Origin: Immersiella caudata
Lineage: Eukaryota; Ascomycota; Sordariomycetes; Sordariales; Lasiosphaeriaceae
Assembly (NCBI GenBank): GCA_030512335.1
Contig: JAULSU010000003.1
Span: 1,178,001 to 1,242,000 of the forward strand
DNA length: 64,000 nt
Direction of reading: 5' to 3'
The position numbers and the translations under genes are program-made. The stretch's first letter is position 1. Each line of letters opens with the position of its first letter. This document shows, piece after piece, positions 46,511-57,423 of this stretch. Under the pieces are notes generated by a model. That model was given only the letters and a program-made list of their open reading frames with translations, made no database searches and was not told where the DNA came from.

Positions 46511-46898
46511 TCAAGGGTATGCAAGCTGCAGCTGCACCTCAGTTTCCCCCTGAAAGATTTCCGCAAGCGCAGCAGGAATTCTCGGCGTCGGCGTCTGCCC
46601 CTCCTCGTAAACGACGCCCAAGACGATGACAGGCTCCGAATCCTTCTTCACAATGCATTGACGCCAAAGCCGGTCCTGCAGCGGAACACTCTTCACCTTT
46701 TCCTCAATTTGTTTTTCGGCGTCATTGAACTTTCTCTGGAGGTCATCGTAGTTGGTCCCGGGCATCATGGGCGCGTCTAGGTCGCCGACTCCTCTCAGAG
46801 AGGCAGCGACATAGCCTTTGATGTACTGCGAGTGCAGCAAAGGGCGATTAGAAGGCTGAAAAGCATCGGGTGAAAGGGCGTGTCCTTACCTGTGGCAT
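46511..46898 (-). CDS. Small protein of unknown function, 107 residues
   Basis: Two exons: 46898-46890 encodes only MPQ, and 46825-46511 the rest, across a 64-base intron with GTAAGG donor and CGCAG acceptor. The protein reads YIKGYVAASLRGVGDLDAP, YDDLQRKFNDAEKQIEEKV, LWRQCIVKKDSEPVIVLGVV and EIFQGETEVQLQLAYP. A short coiled-coil-like stretch lies in the middle. No signal peptide or membrane segment. I do not recognise the family. The clean splice phase and absence of stops support a real gene. Confidence 0.6.
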
Positions 46899-47645
46899 TA
46901 TGGAGGAACTCGAGGCGCGATCAAGTTGACTGCTGTCCGAACCGAGAGTGAGAGAGGGAGAAAGGGCGGGAGTTTGGGAAGAGTGTTGGTTTGAAGCGGG
47001 GTAGTGAGGATGGCCTCTGTCTCGGTTCCCTTTGGGTGGCCAAGTTCTTATAATGCCGATGTTTTTTGTGTGGTGACACTTGATGACAAATGTTTGCCGC
47101 TTGCCGATTGGTTGCCAGTGCAAGATGAATCAGTGGCGGCGCTAGCTGGAGCTGAAGGCTGGGCAAGCTGCAACAAAAATTAGCTAGCAACTCCTAATAT
47201 GGTTGCAAGTCGGCCTTGGGCCCTGAGGCTGCAGTTGTTGGCGCACTTGAGTGAAGCTGAAAGCTGAAAGAGATGCAAGATAGGGTCCAATCCAGTCACA
47301 TTTTGCTCATTCCTATTAGCAAGATCGGGTGCAAGCACACTCTTATCTGCATCAAGCAGCAAGCCTGCTGAAAAGCGGAAAAGCGTGCTGCAACAGGGGA
47401 GATGTGATGGCCGAGGCCGGTGAAAGATGTGCGAAGTCCCCAAGAACAGAAAGATTGGACAGGCAAAGTGTATAAAGCTCGATGATTTCCCCAAGCCGTC
47501 AGAGCAATCATGTCAAGAGAGCTTATAAACAGCCCAAAGTCAAACGCAACAAGACAAAATTACCAGACTTGTGTTTCTTGATCTCTTCCAGCCCCCAAAA
47601 TGAACACGGTGCGTCGATTCTCCCATTCCATTCTACCTCTTTCCG
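46899..47645. other. Spacer between divergent small genes
   Basis: Short ORFs only. It contains the promoters of the 107-residue gene (minus) and of the PD-(D/E)XK-like gene (plus). An ATG near 47600 followed by a GTGCGT donor could be an alternative first exon of the latter. Confidence 0.45.
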
Positions 47646-48182
47646 ATGGCTGACTCGTCACCCCTCAAGATTCAACGGCTCACGGCCATTGGCAACCAGG
47701 AGGACCTCGAAGCTTGGTGGCACCCGCTCTGGACGCAGATGCTGCTGCCTTTCACCGCGGCTGGTGGCTACCTTGGCAACACTGCCAACCTCTGCGTCGC
47801 GCCTCAGCCCGCTCTTCGAGACCCGGTTACGGGGGGTTTCCCTTACCGCTACCCCGATTTTGCTGTCATCGAAGCTGGCCAAGCTGGAGGAGCTGCCTTC
47901 AAAACACTGCATCTATTGATGGAAGTGAAGCGTCCGACGAATGTGGGCCAGTTCTTGCAAGCTCAGCTGGAGTGTCGGTTTTACATAACCTTGGCACTCA
48001 ACCCCATCAACCACCCCCCTGCTGCCAGTATTTATTGTGTTGCCGCTGCTGGGGACTGGTGGTCTTGGCGCGAGGCACAACAGGCTGGAGGAGTATGGAA
48101 TTGGACTGCTGCTGGTTGGTCACTTCCGGCATTAGCCAACAACCTGGCCATCGAGTTTCCCAATGGTCCCATCAATATATAG
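47646..48182 (+). CDS. Unknown protein with possible PD-(D/E)XK nuclease-like core
   Basis: 178 residues, single exon. It opens MADSSPLKIQRLTAIGNQED. Segments DLEAWWHPLWTQMLLPF, YRYPDFAVIEAG, LHLLMEVKRP and FLQAQLECRFYITLAL follow. The order PDFAVIE...LLMEVKRP is compatible with a PD-(D/E)XK active site (Asp, then ExK on the next strand), and a Gln/Glu-containing helix follows, as in many such folds. This is a motif-level suggestion, not a firm assignment. An alternative start (MNT spliced to IQRLT) is possible. Broken ankyrin repeats begin right after the stop and are first read in the same frame, so the locus may once have encoded a fusion. Confidence 0.55.
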   Translation: MADSSPLKIQRLTAIGNQEDLEAWWHPLWTQMLLPFTAAGGYLGNTANLCVAPQPALRDPVTGGFPYRYPDFAVIEAGQAGGAAFKTLHLLMEVKRPTNVGQFLQAQLECRFYITLALNPINHPPAASIYCVAAAGDWWSWREAQQAGGVWNWTAAGWSLPALANNLAIEFPNGPINI

Positions 48183-48199
48183 ATGTAGCCTTTAGGAAA

Positions 48200-48786
48200 T
48201 GCTAGGGAGTTTGTTGTTTCTCTCATTGCCAATTCGTCTGTGGACCTCAACTTCCGCAGCAAGGCCTGCTGGACTCCGTTCGCGGGCACCATCATGCTTG
48301 GCGACGATGATCTCGCACAAGAGTTTCTCGCAACTGGCCGAGCGGACCTCGGCTTCAGGGATGGATTCCGATCCGAAGGATTCCAAGGATGGCACGACGC
48401 CCATCTTCACGGCTTGTGAGCAGGGATAAACCGAGATTCTGCAGCAATTGCTCGCGGTGTCGGGCGTCGATGTCGGTGCAAGGTCAATCGACGGGGATCC
48501 ACTTTTTTATGCCGCTGCGCTGAATGGGCATGACGATCTGGTTCGGATGTTGTTGGTCACAGGGAAGTTCGATGTTGGCACAGCGTACTATCGTGCTGCT
48601 GAGAGCTGGTCGGTGGAGGCGGCGCTTCACTGCTGTCGAGGTTGGAAGGTGCCTTCTACTATGGTATGGAGGGTAAAAAGAACGCCCCGGACTGGTATAG
48701 CAGGGGTTTGCGCCAGGGCCGCACAGAGCAGAAAAGCGTCCGTGAAGCCGGAAAAACCTCTGGTGGGCCAGTTTGAAAATACCTGA
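48200..48786 (+). pseudogene. Ankyrin-repeat protein remnant
   Basis: Ankyrin-like units remain in pieces. VVSLIANSSVDLNFRSKACW leads to GDDDLAQEFLATGRADLGFR. A frame change leads to DSKDGTTPIFTACEQG, which ends at TAA (48427-48429). The next unit follows at once: TEILQQLLAVSGVDVGARS and FYAAALNGHDDLVRMLLVTG. The decayed units still show the LLxxGxVDxxxRxxxGxTPLxxAxxxGH rhythm. No start codon belongs to it, and it may be the broken C-terminal part of the upstream gene. Confidence 0.65.
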
Positions 48787-49392
48787 CAGGGTTATTTTCT
48801 TTTTGCACGATACCATAGTAGGCTGGTTGGTGGGGGATCTGTGACGTAATTGCAGCGGCCCATTCGATCAAATCGCTTCCCGCGATTGGGCATGCTCGAC
48901 TCTTTTGCATCGCTTCCATTTTTGAGCCGTCATACGATTCCAGGTCATCCTCCAACGTCTCAAAACCGTCGGGTAGCTCCCCCGAGCCCGCGGATCTGCA
49001 CTCACTCGCCAACATCCCCGGACCAGGCATGGGCTCGGGCTGCAAACATGGGTAGGTGCATAATCATCACCGGGGGGCTTGAAGAAGAATTCCGATCCTG
49101 CAGGCGTCAAGAGGGCACGAATCACACGGCACACCGCCGCCTGACCGTCTTCTGCAGCTCCAATCACTCAACGCCCGAACCGGTTGGACGAACCAGCGCC
49201 CAGGTAGCCGTGGCGGCACGGCCCCCATTTCGGCTGGAACTGAGCGAAGCAAAATTCGCGGAAACCCCTCTTCTCCCGTCGTCTGCCCAACTCGAGTTCT
49301 TCTTGTGGCGCCCCAAATTAGTTTTGTCTGCCACGAACACCAGTGGCTTCAAAGGCTTGTGTAACAACCGACGGAGGCCAGCCTTTCGCACG
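48787..49392. other. Spacer upstream of the methyltransferase gene
   Basis: About 600 bases with short ORFs and no recognised feature; it should contain the promoter of the plus-strand methyltransferase. Confidence 0.45.
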
Positions 49393-50691
49393 ATGTCGAG
49401 TCAAGCGCCCATCGAATTTGTGCGTCTCCCGCAGCGTGCCCCGCATTCTCCGGCGCGGTCCGGCCCGCACGAGCGTTAGCTAACTTCGGTCCACCAGGAC
49501 CCTAGCGTGGTGGGCGACCTCGATGATGCCAGTGTCCTCGGTGACGCTGGGAGCCTCCGTGACTCAACAACTTCGATTACCTCGAGCATTTACCAGTACC
49601 GCAATATCCATGGCCGTCTGTACCAGTCATCGGAGACGACCGAATACTGGTTGGTGAAATCCTGAACGACGTCGAACCACAGCGACTGACCCTCCAGGGC
49701 TCCGACGGATAACCGGCATATTGAGGGAAACGATGTCGCGTAGGTGCTCGCCAGACGATAGGCGGCGGTAGGCGGCGTCGACTTACACAGCTCGCTGACG
49801 ACGTCTGCTAGCCATCAAACCACCCTCATGCTCATGAACAACAAATTGTTCGCCGCCCCCATCGAAAACCCCAAGAGAGTCCTCGACATCGGTACCGGCA
49901 CCGGTATCTGGGCCATGTGAGCCTTCAACTTTCCCTACTCTTTTCACAGCTAACCGCCAACCAACCAACCACAGTGACGTGGCCAACGACTTCCCCACCG
50001 CCAAAGTCATCGGCACCGATATCTCCGCCGTGCAGCCCAGCTGGATCCCCCCGAACTGTACTTTCCAAATTGACGACGCTCAGCTCGACTGGACCTTCCA
50101 GAAATCCTCGTTCGACCTCATCCACATTCGCAACCTTTTCGGCGGCATCGACGATTGGCCCAAGCTGTATCGCCAAGCCTTCGAACATCTGGAGCCCGGC
50201 GGCTGGATTGAGAGCATAGAGATTGACATCGAGACGAGGTCCGAGAATCCAAGGATCCACAATGATCCAGACCACATCTTCAAAAAGTGGTGTAAGCTGT
50301 TTTGGGAAGCCGGCGACAAGACGGGGAGGACATTCAGGATTGCGAGGGACGGGCAGATGCAAAAGTACATCGAGGAGGCAGGGTTCGTTGACGTACAGCA
50401 TCGGTGGTGGAAGGTGCCGATCGGTGGCTGGGCCAGAGATCCATTGCTGAAGCAGGTAGGGCTTTATAACGGGTTGTACATCGATCTGTCGCTGGACGGC
50501 TTTGCGCTGTATCCAATAGGACAGATCTTGGGGTGGTCGCTAGATCAGGTGCACGACTTGGTCAGTGGGATGCGCAAGGAGTTTACGGACCCGAAGTCAC
50601 TCCCCTATTACAACCTGTGAGTGATCCCGCCACTGTGTTTGGGGTGATTCTGACTGTTGATAGGCACTTGGTGTATGGTCGAAAACCATAA
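49393..50691 (+). CDS. SAM-dependent methyltransferase (LaeA-like family)
   Basis: Fungal class I methyltransferase. Exon 1 49393-49419 (MSSQAPIEF), exon 2 49498-49649 (DSTTSITSSIYQYRNIHGRL), exon 3 about 49812-49916, exon 4 49975-50616 and exon 5 50664-50691. SAM motif I is VLDIGTGTGIWAI. VIGTDISAVQPSWIPPNC and WIESIEIDIETRS follow, and the protein ends VYGRKP, the family signature. The exon 2/3 junction is uncertain. A GT donor at 49650 and the CTAG at about 49811 join in phase, but the linker that family members carry is then missing, and LNDVEPQRLTLQ, which resembles it, sits out of frame inside the interval. A small lesion is therefore possible. Related proteins regulate secondary metabolism or methylate unknown substrates. 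Confidence 0.75.
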
Positions 50692-50854
50692 GACACCTAC
50701 GCAATTTTGGCGTTTACACAACATCCGAAGACGTCAGGAACCAGCAGGGTTTGCCTGACTTTTACAACCATTTCTATCATGGGTCTTGGAGTAAATTTAA
50801 GAGAGAATACCCCTTTGCGCTAGCCTGCCCGCCCGGTCGTGCGAACGCCTGAGT

Positions 50855-53154
50855 CTACACGGAGCTATTGGCACTCGTCGCCCTGCGTTGCCCTTCAGCA
50901 TCACTCGACCGGCTCCTACTTCCTCGACCACCGTCGGCCCCCCGGTCATCCATATTTATCTCCCTCCACATGCGTCCAAATCCAAAAACACTTCCGCTGT
51001 CAGCAGACCCGTCATTACCCACCTCCCCCCCATACAGCCACGCAACCGTCACAAAAATTCCTACCACCAACAACAGCATCACAGCCGTAATCGCCCCCCT
51101 GAACCCACCATCCATGACCCCCTCCCCCGTCTCAGCAACACCCACCCTCCACAAGGGCAGAACCACTCCCAGCCCCACCAAAACCAACACTATACACCCC
51201 ATGATCCTCATACTCCCTATAGCGCTCCGATACACCCACCTCACCACCGTCCTCACACGCACCTCACTCCCCACAACCCCCATCTCCGTCCTCATCCGCT
51301 CCTCCATCTTCCTCTTCATCTCTGCAAACCCCACACTCGCCTGGACAGCCCTCAGCAGGTACGACACCACCACAGCAACCACAGCGGCGATGATAAAGGC
51401 GAATAAAGGAGGCGGTGCATCAGCTAATTCGCGGATCTGCATGGAGAAGAGGGACGCGGCGAAGGTCATGGGGATGAAGAGGAAGGCGAGCTCGGTGAGG
51501 CGGGATACGGATTCGGCTTCGGAGATGGAGCGACGGGAGGAGAGGAGGGACATTTCGGAGAGGAGGGAGGTGTGGGTCTGAGAATGGGTGGGTCAGAGCC
51601 AGGGAAGGAGGGAAAAAAGGGGTGGTGACAAAAGGAAAAGTCGAGAAGATACAAGCATACCTGGGTAGCACGCGCCGAAAGCGAACGAATCCGTGATTCC
51701 AGATCACTCAACGAGGCAGTCAGAGACGGTGGCGGCTGCAGCGGAACTGGCGACTGGTGGTACGGAAAGAGGAAGAACTCGTGCAGGGAGGAAGCAAGGG
51801 TTGGTAGCTCAGATTGGGCGCGGCTGAGCAAGGTGCGCCAGTGGGAGAGACTGTCTTGCATCTGGCGCTCGTCGAGGGTGCCGGTGCGAATCTGGTCGAG
51901 AATGTGTGACAGGTGAACGAGCAGCGCGGTGGTATCGCGGTGAATGATGTTGAAGAGCGCAAAGAGGGGAAGCTCGAGGGCGGCGACGGTGGGGTTGGGT
52001 TGGGGGATTGTTGCGGCGTCGACGATGCGGGTGAGCTCCTCCATCATGTCGTCGTGGGTGGACTTGACGGAGAATGCGTAGTCCCATACCGGGAGAACAG
52101 TGGTAGGATTGCCGCTGAGGAGTTGGGAAGGGGGAGGGGAGCGGGGCGTGGCCCGTCGTGTGAACGGGAGAATGACTTTGGGCCTGGGGCTTTCGAGTTG
52201 GAGCTGTGGGAGGGGATCGAGCATGAGGATGGGGATGAATTGACCGTCTCTTAGCTGACCCCAGGAGAATGTCGCGCATTCTTCCCACGCCACAACTTGG
52301 TATTCCCCGTTCTTTTCTTTCTGTTCCTGCTCCTTCTTCTCACGGATGTGCTGCCAGCTGTCCTTTTCTGGTTTCTTGGGGGACTTTCCGCGAGGTATGA
52401 AGAGTGGCCAGTCTCGTCGGAAAATGTTGGACAGGGTGCTGAGACGGCAATCCTCGGTGATGGGCCAACCCTTGGTGTCGGTCCCCGCTTGCTCTTTCCA
52501 CTCGATGCCCTTGTTGACGAGCATGCGGCGCTCTGCCATGTTGCGCGGTTGTTCATCCTGTCGCAGAAGAGGACTGTGCCAGCGTATCGAGACGCTTTTC
52601 TTGGGCAGCAAATGCGTCAGCCACGTGATGGTGTCTGGGTCGTCGTAGGACGCTGGGGTATAGCCTGACCGCACGAGATGTTCCTCGAACACCTCTGGGC
52701 TCAGGTTCAGATTTGGGCCGAGACAGTCCATCATCAAATTCGACAGATCGTTGACTATCAGAGCCTGCACTATGGCTGGAGGACCCGGTGGGAACGGGCC
52801 GAAGGCTGTGTTGACGGCAGGCGGTTGTGTGATGGTCAGGGGCTGTACTTCCCTTGAAAGCGCGGTCCAACGCTGCATCATCCATGTGGCTTGGGTTCTG
52901 GTGAAATAGACTCCCGTAACCGTGCCGGCGTCCGGGTTACGACCGTCGAAGAGAATGTTCCTCCAATGCGGCATCCGCTCACGCACACCCCAGTCCCGAA
53001 ACTGCTCGAGGTAGCTCAGTGTCGGCTCAGGGGCACCTCCCCCGCTGTCTGCTTCGTCGACTACATGGTCGCTCCCCCGTGCATCGCTTGCATGTGATGA
53101 TGGGCCCGCTCCGCTGTTCACGGACGTCCGCGGCGTTTCTGTCGTATTCATCAT
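50855..53154 (-). CDS. CorA-like membrane protein, fungal type
   Basis: Two exons, 53154-51661 and 51577-50855, joined in phase 0; predicted 738 residues. A long soluble N-terminal region (SYLEQFRDWGVRERMPHWRN, EECATFSWGQLRDGQFIPIL) leads to helices ending SLSARATQ|THTSLLSEMSLLSSRR. The CorA-type segment EAESVSRLTELAFLFIPMTF follows, then AASLFSMQ. The GMN selectivity motif of true Mg2+ channels is replaced by FSMQ, so ion transport is uncertain. Further hydrophobic segments lie at about 545-570, 630-650 and 665-690, before an acidic/Ser-rich tail. Such CorA-like proteins are numerous in ascomycetes and sit in membranes with unknown roles. Confidence 0.75.
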
Positions 53155-53629
53155 GAATAGATGCTTCAGCCCGGAACCCGCAGTCGGTGAGAAATAAAGC
53201 TCACTCCCAAGACTCAGATTGAAGCCGTCGCCTCTCCTGAGTTAGCCGCCCTATTTTGTCTTGGCATTATTTTGAGTGGCTGGGAAACGCCCCTGGCAGC
53301 CATTGGTGATGCTTGAACCTGATTGGCTGGACTCGGCAGACACATCATGCGATTTCAGCCCCACGACCCCAACCTCGTTCATTTTGGAACCTAGAGGTGA
53401 TGCATCTGGAGAAAGTCATCTTAATTCTGTAACAGTCATACCGTCGCGCCCTCATTCTAGCCAAGATGGCAGTGTCCTTAGGGGCTCAGAAATTGTGGCA
53501 AAAGACACTCGGACCTTTTGGCCACGATGTATTGCACCGTCTTGGTACAGCTGTCCCCTTTCCTTCAGTGGTTCTCAATGCCCACTACATCTAACCAAAG
53601 CCACAGCTAGCCTACGAAAACCTGTGCAG

Positions 53630-54570
53630 CTCCTCAATTGCGGAAACATCGTCTTATTATGTCTTCTATTATCAAGTTGCTCCGTATCAAATTTCCTTGC
53701 CAACATTTATCTCTTCTCCTTCATCCAGCCACCCTCGCCAGAGCAGGCGTCCTATCTCGAAGTCCGTGTCGGCTACTTTTCGCTCTGCGCAACAACAGAC
53801 CCGACCACGAGCTGGACTTGCGGGCGTCCCGATTCCACCACCGCCCAGTTCCAATCCACCAACAGCACCGCCCACTCACAGTACGACATTCTCAAAACCG
53901 CCTACGACATCCAAAACGAAGTCGTCTCCCCCGCCGCTCTGTACGTTTCCCCCTTCCCCTTTTACCCCCGAGGACTAACACGACCACCAGAATCATAACC
54001 CTCTTCCTCCACACCCTCTCCCTCCTCGTCCTCTCCTCCTTCCCTCTCCCGTCACCACCCACCACCTCGCCCCCACGCCACACATACCCCGGCGTCTTAC
54101 ATCCCACGCGCCTCATCATCCCATTGCTGCTCCTAATCCCCTTCTTCTCCATACATTTTGCCCTGATAGCAGCGCTGTGGCAACATGCCGTTGCCGGGAC
54201 GGCGGTATCGCTAGCGAGACGGGCTTCTGGAGGGGGGGTAAATGCGGAAGTGGGAGGGCTGGCTGTTGGGTTGGTGTGGTTGAGGGTTGTGGGGGCGTTT
54301 GGGGTGGGGGTGGTCGAGGTTGTGGTTGGGAGGAAGTTGTTGAGGAGGGGGAGTTATGTGGTTTTGAGGGATCGGGATTGGGTAGAGAGGGATTATGGCG
54401 AGGGGAGGGTGGAGGAGTGGGTTGGTGGGGTTGGTGGAGAGGGAGGGGATGGAGGTGGTGATTGTGTTGTGGAAGAAGGGACAGCGGAGGGGGATGGTGG
54501 CGGTGAGGTTGGTGTTGAGATGAGTTCAGTACGGCGAGGGAGAGAGTCTCGCAGATTGGACTTCGTCTAA
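53630..54570 (+). CDS. Fig1-like membrane protein (Ca2+ regulator family), 5' end unresolved
   Basis: Exon ending at 53940 and exon 53991-54570 join in phase. The pattern is a hydrophobic first segment (NIVLLCLLLSSC), NIYLFSFI, then VRVGYFSLCATTDPTTSWTC. Three further hydrophobic segments follow (FLHTLSLLVLSSFPL, LIIPLLLLIPFFSIHFALIA, GLVWLRVVGAFGVGVVEVVV). The GYFxLC motif and four-TM layout match Fig1, which affects Ca2+ influx and cell fusion during mating. The open frame runs back to 53276, but that part looks non-coding. I start at 53630, just after a CAG that could be an acceptor, so the first exon is missing from this model. The C-terminal tail is Gly/Glu-rich. Confidence 0.6.
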
Positions 54571-55452
54571 CACGGAAGACGTCGTGGTCTAGCTGTGGAG
54601 AGACCCGACCTCAGCCAGGCGATATCGTTTGAAGGTGGAGCCGCTTCGACAGACGTCGTTGTCTGATTGACAGTGGGGAAATGTGGTGGACGTCGTTCCT
54701 TCCTAGTGTAGCGCCATGACGATGCATCGGTTAATTTGTGGAGTTTCGGAGGACATAAGCAGGGTTAGGGTCAAAGGCTAGAATTTTCCTTAGGTGAAAT
54801 CTTCGCCGCCAAGATAGCCGAAAAGAAGTCAAGCTTCTCCATCACTTTTCACTAGGCCATACGAACCCCACATCTGTTTGACTGCCACAGTGGAATCTGC
54901 TGATTTTTGGAAAACACCAACAGCGCTTTGCGTAAACGCACGCCTGATTGGTGAGCTTTCGATGCCATGAGGCCCACACCGAAGTTGCAGCACATTGGAG
55001 GCATACAAAGCGCATGCATGCATCATGGTGCCTTGCAAACGACGGCCATACGCCCGTCATATTTTGACGCGTATCACGACAGACGACGGCGCGGGATGAA
55101 GAGTTCGGGGAACGATGGCGGTCATCGTGATTGAGCCTCAACGAGCAAATCAGCAGGGGCGGCGCTACAAGTGGTTCCTCGGTTCCGGAACGATGCTGCC
55201 GAGTGTGGTTTCAAGGCGGGGGAAAAGATGGGGCTTTGGCGAGAGATTGAGCAGCCTCGGATTTTTGGGCAGCGATGCAGCGTTGTGCAAATACGGGAAC
55301 TCACGAAAGATGGGATGTCGCATCACGAGAGTGGGGTTCTGATAGCGTTAAAGCTGACTCGCCTCCATCTTCGATTCTTGGAACGGTCGCAGGTCCATTC
55401 TTCGCTTGTTCTATCGATTTGGTCTTTCACTTGTCCCTTATCACTGGTCAAG
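54571..55452. other. Spacer between Fig1-like and BTB genes
   Basis: About 880 bases; no gene, RNA or repeat recognised. One GGGTTAGGG motif lies near 54771. Confidence 0.5.
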
Positions 55453-57258
55453 ATGTCGTTGGTCACGTCGGACCTGCGGGCGCCGCTCACGAAAAAGGGC
55501 AAAAAAGATAAAACACTGAAGCGGAGAGAAGAAGCCTCGTAGGTCTCCTGGGGAAAACATCCGACCCACCTCCTACCCCGGATGGATTGGTGAACTGACA
55601 ACCTCCCAAGTCCCTTCAGCAGCAAAATGGCAGCCATCGTCGTTGATTCCGCAACCATCTACGTCCACCACGCTTTCGTCGAGCCCTTCCCCACACTTTG
55701 GGCCTGCTTTAGGAGTATCAAGGCGCCCCAATGCACCTACTGTTCAAATGGATATCCCTTACAAGCGGACATGGACCACCTTTCGCTGGACATGGGCCAT
55801 GTTTTAGTTCAGTGGCTCTGCTCAGGGACATACCAGCCCCGAATGCAGGAGATGCCGCCGTCCCCCAGCCAGGCCCTCAAGACAGCATTTGGCGTGTACT
55901 CGGTGGCCAGACAATACGAGCTTCGCGGGTTGGAGACGCTGGCCAGGGAGGAAATATCGCTGCTCGGGTCCAAGTGCTCGGTTTCCAGCTTCATCGACGC
56001 CGCTCAACAGGAATACCCGAAAACAATCGGGAGGGACCACTGGCTCAGGGAGTGTGCCACATCGCTGATGAAATCCGCCATCAAAAACGATTTGTCATTG
56101 GACACGCAAGAGGGAACAGATGACGAGGCGGAAGGCATCCCCGCTGCTAGTGTCATCCTGATGTCTCTGCTCAAGGTCTGTCGCGAGATGATCGCCGAGG
56201 TGGCCAATGCCAAGCCAACAGAGGCTCAGGGACAAGAGTCCGACACCATCGATTCCGAAGCGGTCGCCACCCCGGTTGACGAACCGACCGACATTGCCCG
56301 TGACGAGTCGACACCGGATATTGCCTGCGACACAGACTCCAAGACCACGATCGCCACCCCCGTTGAAGAGCCTGAGCCTGAACCTGAACCTGTCAAAGAA
56401 GGGGAGAGGGAGGCGGCCGACATGTGGGGATTCGGCACTGCCACCGATCCGAACCACGCCAAGGAGCCAGAACCAGAGCCTGCCGCTGAACCCGAACTGG
56501 AGGTGAAGGTTGAGGACGATGGTTGGGGCATTGGGCCGACCACCTCCAAGAAACACTTGAAGAAGAAGAAGGGTGCTGCTTCTATTCCCGAGCCCGAGCT
56601 CGAGCCCGAGCCTACCCCTGAACTCGAGCCGGAGAAGAAGGACGATGGCAATTTGTGGGGCTTTAGCACTTCCATTTCTAAGAAGTATAAGAAGAAGAAG
56701 GTTGCCACTGTTGATCCCGAGCCAGAACCCGAGCTAGAACCCGAGCCTGAACCCGAGCCCGTTGAGCAGGAAAAGAAGGACGATGACGAAATTTGGGGCT
56801 TTGCGACTACCTCCCCCAAAAAGGATAAAAAGAAGAAGGTGAAGAAGGGTGCTGTTGTTGATCCCGGTCCAGGTCCCGAGCCCGAGCCTGTTAAAGAAGA
56901 GAAGAAGGACGATGACGACATGTGGGCCTTTGCTACTACCACCTCCAAGAAGTACAGGATGAAGAAGAAGAAGGGTGCCGCCGCTGATCTCGAGCCCGAG
57001 CCAACACCTGAGGCGGAACCTATTCCAGAAGTCAAAGAGACAGAGCCTGAGCCTGTGGTAGAGAATGAGTGGGCTGTGACCCCAAAGACGAAAAAGAAGA
57101 AGGCAGTTTCCATCGGCAGCTGGACGGACGTGGTGGAGGAGTCAAAGACCACGGAGAACGAGGAAGCGCATGTGTCGGTTGTCGCTGAGGCGGAAGTTCA
57201 GAGAGACCCGTGGTTGTTTTGGGGTGTGACGAAATCTCCTAGGCAAAGCCTTTCGTGA
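55453..57258 (+). CDS. BTB/POZ-like protein with acidic/basic repeat tail
   Basis: Two exons, 55453-55538 and 55620-57258; predicted 574 residues. The first exon MSLVTSDLRAPLTKKGKKDK joins to EEASSKMAAIVVDSATIYVH, restoring the start of a BTB-like fold (TIYVHHAFVEPFPTLWACF, VLVQWLCSGTY, VYSVARQYELRGLETLARE). This exon is why I reject the later ATG at 55627. From about residue 230 the tail repeats a unit of Glu-Pro runs, then (K)DD[DG]xWGF, then SKKxxKKKK: EAADMWGFG, DDGWGIG, GNLWGFS, DEIWGFA, DDMWAFA and NEWAVT. The BTB core is divergent, so partner binding is inferred. Function unknown. Confidence 0.78.
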
Positions 57259-57423
57259 AAGTTTTAGTTTTTCTGTTTCTGTTTCCATACAGCAGTCCAA
57301 CCCAAACAGATTGTCATTACTAGCAAAGTCTGGTATCCTAACCCACCCTCTCGAATCCGATAACCTCATCGGTCGTCAGCCTCACCTTGTCATTCTCCGC
57401 CCTCTACTGTAACTGACCGAAAT

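Noticed and set aside
50868..51581. 237-residue plus-strand ORF
   Set aside because: It is the antisense shadow of the CorA-like C-terminal exon, whose splice phase and membrane segments are convincing on the minus strand.
56226..57152. 308-residue minus-strand ORF rich in Ser, Gly and Phe
   Set aside because: It is produced by reading the Glu-Pro/Lys repeats of the BTB gene backwards.
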